A stretch of DNA of 19,579 nt from Pseudomonadota bacterium (GTDB lineage: Bacteria; Desulfobacterota; Desulfobulbia; Desulfobulbales; SURF-16), in NCBI GenBank assembly GCA_030597865.1, contig JAUVQZ010000022.1, positions 1 to 19,579 on the forward strand, written 5' to 3'. Below are positions 14,340-19,579 of the stretch, one piece after another. Position numbers and translations under genes: made by a program. A model generated the notes under the pieces. The model saw only the letters and a list, made by a program, of their open reading frames with translations. It made no database searches and was not told the DNA's origin. The number at the start of each line of letters is the position of its first letter. The first letter of the stretch is position 1.

Positions 14340-15536
14340 CTATATCATTCCGCGGCCCTGATAAAATCCCATAACCTGGGCCACAACAAACTCCAGCATC
14401 TCCCAGCTGAGTTCTGGAAAAATCGGCAATGCCAGCGTTTCAGCGGCAGCCCTATCGGTCTCCGGCAGGGCAGGCCCCTGCCATCCGGTCTTCACCAGGC
14501 ATTCCTGGCGGTGCAGAGGCACCGGATAATAAATCTCGGCGCCCACCTCATGATCTGTAAGATAGTCACGCAGGGCGTCCCTGTCCTGGACACGAATGAC
14601 ATACTGATTATAGATATGATAATCAGGCCCATCCACCGGATGATCAGCAAATTTCTGATATACGGCCTGGGGCAACGTCACCAGCCCTTTTTCAAGGAGC
14701 CCCGTGTCCTTAAACAGAGATTCATAGGCCTGGGCGTTTTTTCTTCTGCCCCGATGCCAGTCAGGCAGATAACGCAATTTGACATCAAGAATGGCCGCCT
14801 GGATGGCATCAAGCCGGAAATTGCCCCCCAGGACGCCATGATAATATTTCGGCTTACCACCATGGACCCTGATCACATCGAGATCTTCGGCAAACGCCTC
14901 ATCCTGGACCGTTATCATGCCGCCATCGCCCATGCCACCCAGGTTTTTGGTGGGGAAGAACGAAAAACAACCGGCAGCCCCGAAACTTCCGGCCCGTTGC
15001 CAACGGACAGCTCCCTCCTCGGCAACCGGAAAACAGGCGCCAATGGCCTGGGCGGCATCCTCCACAACCGGTAGTCCATACTGGGCGGCAATCGCCATAA
15101 TCTCATCCATGGCAGCACATTGACCATAGAGATGAACAGGAATAATGGCCTTGATAGCCGTATCGCCCTGGCTGAGGATCGCACGGATCTTTTCAGGGTC
15201 GATATTATATGTCTGGGGATCAATATCGGCGAAAACCGGGGTGGCCCCCAGACGCAGGATAGAACCCATGGTGGCAAAAAACGTGTAGGATGAGGTAAGA
15301 ACCTTGTCTCCAGGCCCAATCCCCAGGCCCATCAAGGCGCAGAGCAGGGCATCTGTGCCGCTTGCCACCCCAATCCCCCTCTTGGCCTGGCAATAGGCAG
15401 CGACATTTTTCTCAAATTTTGCAACATCGGGCCCCAGGATGTACATGGAGGAATCCATCACCCTGGTAATCTCCGCCAATATCTCCTCGCGGATGGGGCC
15501 AAGCTGACCACTTAAATCTAAAAGAGGAACTCTCAT
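14340..15536 (-). CDS. DegT/DnrJ/EryC1/StrS family PLP-dependent sugar aminotransferase
   Basis: A 398-residue aminotransferase of the family that transfers an amino group to keto-sugar nucleotides for surface polysaccharides or O-antigen. Family hallmarks are present: the N-terminal PLLDL motif, ASGTDAL (58-64), SSYTFFAT (82-89), IPVHLYGQ (132-139), VVEDAAQA with the pyridine-nitrogen aspartate D160 and Q163, and the PLP lysine K197 in FSFFPTKNLGGMGDGG; the C-terminal YYPVPLH block is also typical. AAGGAA lies 7 bases before the ATG. The exact sugar cannot be told from sequence alone. A terminator follows, so co-transcription with the TPR/barrel gene is doubtful, though both could serve a cell-surface glycan. 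Confidence 0.93.
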   Translation of the reverse strand: MRVPLLDLSGQLGPIREEILAEITRVMDSSMYILGPDVAKFEKNVAAYCQAKRGIGVASGTDALLCALMGLGIGPGDKVLTSSYTFFATMGSILRLGATPVFADIDPQTYNIDPEKIRAILSQGDTAIKAIIPVHLYGQCAAMDEIMAIAAQYGLPVVEDAAQAIGACFPVAEEGAVRWQRAGSFGAAGCFSFFPTKNLGGMGDGGMITVQDEAFAEDLDVIRVHGGKPKYYHGVLGGNFRLDAIQAAILDVKLRYLPDWHRGRRKNAQAYESLFKDTGLLEKGLVTLPQAVYQKFADHPVDGPDYHIYNQYVIRVQDRDALRDYLTDHEVGAEIYYPVPLHRQECLVKTGWQGPALPETDRAAAETLALPIFPELSWEMLEFVVAQVMGFYQGRGMI

Positions 15537-15579
15537 TTTTTTATTCCTTATATATCACAGGCTATGCTGAGTAATGTTC

Positions 15580-15610
15580 TAAAAAGGTCGCCTCAGGCGA
15601 GATTATTTTT
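15580..15610. terminator. Small bidirectional terminator-like hairpin
   Basis: TCGCC-TCA-GGCGA (5-bp stem) is flanked by A5GG on the left and GATTATTTTT on the right, so T-rich sequence follows the stem on both strands. It lies about 50 bases upstream of the DegT-family start, where it could end minus-strand transcription coming from rpoH. The stem is short. Confidence 0.35.
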
Positions 15611-15640
15611 AATCGATAGTACCTATTCAGGTTGTTTAGG

Positions 15641-15794
15641 CTAAAGGCTACCTTGAATAATTGCTTTTTCGTCCAATCTCTGCGTTATGCTCTGAAAATA
15701 ATGCTCGGAATATCAAACATATGCCTGTGCTTATTTTTTTCGCATGCCTTGATCTTGAACGAAAAATCTAATTATTCAAGATACCCTAAAGGCT
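15641..15794. repeat. 9-bp direct repeats flanking the MITE-like element
   Basis: CTAAAGGCT occurs at 15641-15649 and again at 15786-15794, a few bases outside the two ends of the inverted-repeat element. They have the size and place of a target-site duplication, but the 2- and 5-base offsets from the repeat ends leave the exact element ends open. Confidence 0.5.
15652..15780. mobile_element. MITE-like 129-bp element with imperfect terminal inverted repeats
   Basis: The left end CTTGAATAATT is matched perfectly by AATTATTCAAG at the right end, and the similarity continues inward (TTTTTCGT..CAA..TC) for about 30 bases with a few mismatches and one gap. The interior has no ORF. An RNA copy would fold into a long hairpin. 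Size, ends and flanking repeats fit a non-autonomous miniature transposable element or an intergenic repeat family; no transposase is present in the window. Confidence 0.6.
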
Positions 15795-15991
15795 GTTAGT
15801 AAAAACATGGGAAAGAAGCTTTTATCGTCTATTACAACAAGGCTCATGAAGCATAGCGCTTAAAAAACAGAGGAAAGGCTAAAATTCATCTTCACCCCCA
15901 TAGCACCCCAAGGGTATTTAAAATCTACGCTTATCTCCTGCAGGACACCTACAGCCTAAACAGCTCATACGCTGAATAGTTACAGTGGATA

Positions 15992-16951
15992 TCAATTTTG
16001 CCATTGACCAAAAACCTGATCGAGAAAACTATGGATATCAGGCACTTCCAGCTCAAGGTATTTTTTCATCTTTTTCAGCAAATTTGCCTCAATCTGACGT
16101 ACCCTCTCCCGTGAAATACCAAACTGATCGGCAATATCCTGCAGGGTCAAAGGTTCGTCACTTAACAAACGGGCCGCCAAAATAACCTGCTCCTTCTCAT
16201 TAAGGTTGTCCCTGAGCTTGGTGAGCAATTCCGCCATCCGCTCACGGATCTCCATCTCCGCAACCCTCTGTTCCACGGAGGGTCCGATATCGGGCAGAAA
16301 ACTTTTCTGATCATCATCAGAGTCTTCGCGGACCGGGCTCTCTAAGGAGACGTCCCAGTTGTCCATCCGTTGACTCATCTCAATAACTTCTTTTTCCTTA
16401 ACGTTGAGACGCTCGGCCAGCAGTTTTGGGTCTGGCTTAAAACCCTGACTTTCTAAGAGTTTGCGTTCTTTATTAAGGCTGAAAAACAGTTTACGCTGGG
16501 CCTGGGTGGTGCCTATTTTGACGAGACGCCAATTATCCATAATAAATTTGAGGATATAAGCGCGGATCCAGTAGGAGGCGTAATAAGAAAACTTGACACC
16601 GCGATAGGGGTCAAACTTCTTAACGGCCTGCACCAGGCCAACGTTGCCCTCTTGAATCAGATCGAGAAAATTCTGCATCCAGTATTTCTGAAAGTCCATG
16701 GACACCTTGACCACCAGGCGCAGATTGGCCGTGACCAACCGGTAGGCGGCATCAGGATCATTGTCCCCATGAAATTTCATGGCGAGTCTGTCTGTTTCCT
16801 CCCTGGACAGAAGGGCATGCTGACTGATCTCCTGCAGGTAGCGATGCAAGCCGCCCTGGCTTACCGCCGGCAAATTAGGGTCATCAGGCAGGGCGACAAG
16901 GGCGTGGAGATTTGACTGACTCGTTTTATCGGCGTCTTTTTTCTTCACCAA
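15992..16951 (-). CDS. rpoH: RNA polymerase sigma factor RpoH (heat-shock sigma-32 type)
   Basis: A 319-residue sigma-70-family factor. Region 1.2/2 is clear (LHRYLQEI, LVTANLRLVVKVSMDF, NFLDLIQEGNVGLVQAVKKFDP at about 94-115, YYASYWIRAYILKFIMDNWRLVKIGTTQ), followed by QRKLFFSLNKERK (152-164), the RpoH-box type sequence that sets sigma-32 apart, and region 4 with a C-terminal helix-turn-helix (LTLQDIADQFGISRERVRQIE, about 268-288). It would direct polymerase to heat-shock promoters. The start is TTG 16951 or GTG 16948; GAGGA lies 10-13 bases upstream and no in-frame ATG precedes the conserved part. The N-terminus carries about 20 extra polar residues. Regulation is not visible in the sequence. 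Confidence 0.9.
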   Translation of the reverse strand: MVKKKDADKTSQSNLHALVALPDDPNLPAVSQGGLHRYLQEISQHALLSREETDRLAMKFHGDNDPDAAYRLVTANLRLVVKVSMDFQKYWMQNFLDLIQEGNVGLVQAVKKFDPYRGVKFSYYASYWIRAYILKFIMDNWRLVKIGTTQAQRKLFFSLNKERKLLESQGFKPDPKLLAERLNVKEKEVIEMSQRMDNWDVSLESPVREDSDDDQKSFLPDIGPSVEQRVAEMEIRERMAELLTKLRDNLNEKEQVILAARLLSDEPLTLQDIADQFGISRERVRQIEANLLKKMKKYLELEVPDIHSFLDQVFGQWQN

Positions 16952-17191
16952 TGACCATTTTCCTCATATCTAAACTGGCAGGAAATCCCCTAGCAGACCC
17001 CATATACCAAGCTCTTTTTCTTCCATAAAAGTCGGCAAATAACTGCCGAAACGTAATCAACAACACTACCATCTCCAAACATAAAAAGCGCGTTTTTTTA
17101 GGCCCGGAACAGCGCTTTCTCCCCCCTAAACCTGCGCAAATCAGACATTGGAGAGGGAGATCTTTCAGGGCAGCAACCAGAGGTGTTCTCC

Positions 17192-17220
17192 TTGACAAGG
17201 ACAGCCCTGTTTTATATAGA
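17192..17220 (+). promoter_or_regulatory. Sigma-70 promoter upstream of lepA
   Basis: A consensus TTGACA (17192-17197), a 17-base spacer and TATAGA (17215-17220, four of six). It is the best promoter in the spacer and points toward lepA, giving a leader of about 260 bases. Confidence 0.6.
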
Positions 17221-17345
17221 GCTTCAGGGGGTATTTTCTGCGTAATCTCAGGAATAAAAGTAGTATCTCTTTTGTTTCCACCATACCCTTGGCCTTTCCC
17301 AGCGTCATCCACATGAAAACTGGAGATATGCCCAGACTTTGACCC

Positions 17346-17361
17346 ACACCTGTTTAGGTGT
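17346..17361 (+). other. Perfect 6-bp hairpin in the lepA leader
   Basis: ACACCT and AGGTGT flank a GTTT loop, about 125 bases before the lepA start and downstream of the predicted promoter. A further CACACCT follows at 17369-17375 and could compete for pairing with AGGTGT. No T run follows. Confidence 0.35.
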
Positions 17362-17484
17362 CTGAATTCACACCTTCACAGCAAGCAGCCAGGGCCAATA
17401 ACAGGTGAAAACCATCCCTTCTCCTCAAACATTTCCATTACATACTCCCCCCGTCTCCAAAATACCGACAGGCACATCCATCAA

Positions 17485-19284
17485 ATGAAAAACATAAGAA
17501 ATTTCAGCATAATAGCCCATATCGACCATGGCAAATCCACCTTGGCCGACCGCCTCATCCAGACATGCAACATGGTCTCTGCCCGTGAGTTCAAGGATCA
17601 GATCCTGGACAATATGGACATAGAGCGGGAGAGGGGCATCACGATCAAAAGCCAGACCATCTGTCTGCCTTACAAGGCCAAGGATGGCAAGGAGTATATC
17701 CTCAACCTGGTTGACACCCCGGGCCATGTTGATTTCAGCTATGAGGTTTCCCGGGCCTTGAGCTCCTGCGAGGGCGCCCTCCTGCTCATTGACGCCGCCC
17801 AGGGCGTTCAGGCCCAGACCCTGGCCAATCTCTATTTGGCCATGGAAAACGATCTGGAGATCATCCCGGTCATCAACAAGATCGACCTGCCCTCTGCCGA
17901 CCCGGAGATGGTGGCCATCCAAATTGAAGAGGACCTCGGCCTGGACATGGATACGGTGCAGATGTGTTCGGCCAAGACCGGCAAGGGTGTCGATGATATC
18001 CTTGAGGCCATTGTCACCCTCCTCCCCCCTCCCACGGAAGGTGATCCCCAGGCACCGCTGCAGGCCCTTATCTTTGACGCCAGCTACGACGCCTTTCGCG
18101 GCACCATCATCTCAGTACGGATCATCAATGGCACCATCAAGGCTGGTGAAACCATTGTCTTCATGTCGAACAACACCTCTTACAGGGTCGAAGAGGTGGG
18201 TCTCTTCCGGCTCAAGAAAGAGCCAACGAAGAGTCTACAGGCCGGTGAGGTAGGCTATATCCTGGCCGGCGTCAAAACGGTCAGCGACACCAAACCAGGC
18301 GATACGATTACCCATAAGGACACGCCATGCCCAGAGCCGCTGGCCGGCTTCCAGGAGATCCAGCAGGTCGTTTTTTCGTCCATCTACCCCATCTCCACCG
18401 ATGATTATGAAAATCTGGTCACAGCCATGGAGAAGCTTAAGTTAAACGATGCGGCCCTGACCTTCCAAAAGGATGCCTCCACCGCCCTTGGCTTTGGTTT
18501 TCGCTGCGGCTTTCTGGGACTGCTCCACCTTGAGGTTATCCAGGAACGCCTTGAACGGGAGTTTGACATCCCCATCATCCTCACTGTGCCTTCTGTCTGT
18601 TATTACTTCTACCTCACCGACAACACCATGATCGAGGTGGACAACCCGGCCCATTTCCCTGACCCCGCCGCTATTGCCTATACCGAGGAGCCCTTCATCA
18701 AGGCCACCATCCACATGCCGGAAAGATATATGGGTGCCGTCATGACCCTGTGCATGGAACGCCGGGGCGTAAACACCCATTACCATTACCCCACCCCAGG
18801 CCGTATTGAGTTCACCTGCGAGCTGCCCCTGGCCGAGGTTATCTATGATTTTTATGACCGCCTCAAGTCCGTGACCCAGGGGTATGGCTCCTTTGCCTAT
18901 GACCTCATAGATTACCGCAAGAGCGATTTGGTCAAACTGGACATCCTGGTCAATGCCGAAAAGGTGGACGCCCTCTCCCAGCTTGTACATCGTGATAATT
19001 CCCGGGCCCGCGGCCTCCACGCCTGCGAAAAACTCAAAGAAGAGATCCCCCGCCAGATGTTTAAAATCGCCATCCAGGGCGCCATTGGCGGCAACATTGT
19101 TTCCCGAACCACCATTGCCGCCCTGCGCAAGGACGTGACGGCCAAATGCTACGGTGGCGACATCTCCCGTAAACGTAAGCTTCTGGAGAAACAAAAGGCC
19201 GGCAAGAAACGCATGAAAATGGTGGGCAATGTCGAAATACCCCAGAAGGCCTTTTTGGCCGTCCTCAAGAGCGACCAGGGCTAA
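17485..19284 (+). CDS. lepA: Translation GTPase LepA (elongation factor 4)
   Basis: LepA/EF4 is a ribosome-binding translational GTPase linked to translation initiation, ribosome assembly and back-translocation. The 599-residue product has the standard length and opens with the family start MKNIRNFSIIAHIDHGKST. GTPase motifs: G1 AHIDHGKST (11-19), DIERERGIT (45-53), G3 DTPGH (77-81), G4 NKID (131-134) and G5 SAK (162-164). EF-G-like domains II, III and V follow, then the LepA-specific C-terminal domain (RDNSRARGLHACEKLKEEIPR and GGDISRKRKLLEKQKAGKKRMK). The ATG has only a weak ribosome-binding site. A T8 run at about 19393-19400, 110 bases after the stop, lacks a clear stem. The signal peptidase gene lepB that often follows is absent. 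Confidence 0.98.
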   Translation: MKNIRNFSIIAHIDHGKSTLADRLIQTCNMVSAREFKDQILDNMDIERERGITIKSQTICLPYKAKDGKEYILNLVDTPGHVDFSYEVSRALSSCEGALLLIDAAQGVQAQTLANLYLAMENDLEIIPVINKIDLPSADPEMVAIQIEEDLGLDMDTVQMCSAKTGKGVDDILEAIVTLLPPPTEGDPQAPLQALIFDASYDAFRGTIISVRIINGTIKAGETIVFMSNNTSYRVEEVGLFRLKKEPTKSLQAGEVGYILAGVKTVSDTKPGDTITHKDTPCPEPLAGFQEIQQVVFSSIYPISTDDYENLVTAMEKLKLNDAALTFQKDASTALGFGFRCGFLGLLHLEVIQERLEREFDIPIILTVPSVCYYFYLTDNTMIEVDNPAHFPDPAAIAYTEEPFIKATIHMPERYMGAVMTLCMERRGVNTHYHYPTPGRIEFTCELPLAEVIYDFYDRLKSVTQGYGSFAYDLIDYRKSDLVKLDILVNAEKVDALSQLVHRDNSRARGLHACEKLKEEIPRQMFKIAIQGAIGGNIVSRTTIAALRKDVTAKCYGGDISRKRKLLEKQKAGKKRMKMVGNVEIPQKAFLAVLKSDQG

Positions 19285-19287
19285 CCG

Positions 19288-19315
19288 CCAGCCATACGGG
19301 GCACACCAGCCATAC
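19288..19315. repeat. Short direct repeat after lepA
   Basis: CCAGCCATAC occurs at 19288-19297 and 19306-19315, separated by 8 bases, just after the lepA stop. It may be chance, or a scar of the rearrangement that truncated the neighbouring nadE remnant. Confidence 0.4.
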
Positions 19316-19435
19316 ACAACGTGCTGAGTTAACGACGTAACCACACAGGACCCCAGCCGGCCCCCTTGTCATATATGGTGGTACTGGAGCCGTTTTTTTT
19401 AAGACCGGATATATTGGTTGGCTGGATAAAGAATC

Positions 19436-19579
19436 AAGCTGATGAGTAAGCTCACCTTTATTATTTATGACGAAAGAGGCTCCGTCGAAAACCAACTCAT
19501 CCTGTCCGCCTACTAGATTAGCGTAGATAACGGTTATGCCTGTTTCGCAGATGCGCTGGCGTACCATCTTGTAACATAA
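19436..19579 (-). pseudogene. nadE: Remnant of glutamine-dependent NAD+ synthetase (glutaminase domain)
   Basis: Reading leftward from the right edge, the frame encodes RICETGITVIYANLVGGQDE then LVFDGASFVINNKGEL, the central signature of the N-terminal nitrilase-type glutaminase domain of NadE (normally V.Y.N.VGGQDELVFDG.S.V...G.L). The frame is open at the edge, so upstream codons lie outside the window. To the left the similarity stops after about residue 48, although the frame stays open to 19265; there is no room before lepA for the remaining roughly 350 residues, including the NAD synthetase domain. This is therefore a gene cut at its 3' side by deletion or rearrangement. An intact copy should exist elsewhere if the cell makes NAD by this route. 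Confidence 0.65.

Larger units (their letters stand above)
16952..17484. other. Divergent spacer between rpoH and lepA
   Basis: About 530 bases holding the lepA-direction promoter at 17192-17220, a 7-bp inverted repeat AAAGCGC/GCGCTTT (17085-17118) and a hairpin at 17346-17361. Minus-strand ORFs here have no coding character I trust. The rpoH promoter should also lie here, but no minus-strand -35/-10 pair stands out. Confidence 0.5.

Noticed and set aside
16926..17312. 128-codon minus-strand ORF overlapping the rpoH start
   Set aside because: It has no recognisable motif, skewed composition and no good start. It overlaps the real rpoH by 26 bases and covers the lepA-direction promoter.
18442..19344. 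300-codon minus-strand ORF opposite lepA
   Set aside because: It is a shadow of the highly conserved lepA frame.
1..19579. CRISPR arrays, tRNA or rRNA genes, prophage, toxin-antitoxin or defence modules
   Set aside because: No regularly spaced repeats, no cloverleaf or rRNA-like sequence and no recognisable defence or phage protein were found on either strand.

Overview
The window looks like a chromosomal segment of a Gram-negative, free-living bacterium. Gene content and protein style (a VF530/DUF2132 protein next to a small RNase D-like exonuclease, stand-alone HPt and HDOD proteins, RpoH, a TPR/outer-membrane-barrel protein) suggest Desulfobacterota (former Deltaproteobacteria), possibly Desulfobulbales. 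This lineage call is inference; there is no rRNA or other marker to fix it.

Layout. (1) 1-1821, plus strand: the 3' end of tsaE (t6A tRNA modification), then a tightly packed cluster of a DUF454 membrane protein, a 44-codon small ORF, a DEDDy 3'-5' exonuclease and a VF530-type DNA-binding protein. The last four overlap or are joined by ATGA stop/start overlaps. (2) 2276-5750: a signalling block. A receiver-only CheY-like protein (plus) converges on a minus-strand set of HPt protein, HDOD protein and a soluble hybrid histidine kinase; the last two are joined by TAATG. (3) 5935-8331, minus: purD-purE-tsaC, housekeeping genes for purine synthesis and t6A. (4) 8556-9391, plus: a FadR-like TetR regulator with a strong promoter and a palindromic operator, but broken by an in-frame TAA. 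(5) 9508-15536, minus: a DegT-family aminotransferase, a very large TPR plus outer-membrane beta-barrel gene split by an in-frame TAG exactly at the TPR/barrel junction, and greA. (6) 15537-16951: a spacer carrying a MITE-like inverted-repeat element, then rpoH (minus). (7) 17485-19284: lepA (plus) behind a canonical sigma-70 promoter, followed by a minus-strand remnant of nadE running off the right edge.

Most genes are ordinary housekeeping or signalling genes. The most unusual signals are the gene-decay events: two in-frame stops in genes whose coding potential continues in the same frame, and a truncated nadE. Others are the HPt/HDOD/hybrid-kinase/receiver cassette, the MITE-like element with flanking direct repeats, and the operator-like palindrome at the predicted start site of the broken tetR gene. 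I found no CRISPR array, tRNA, rRNA, phage module or intact insertion sequence. I do not see a convincing wholly new system.
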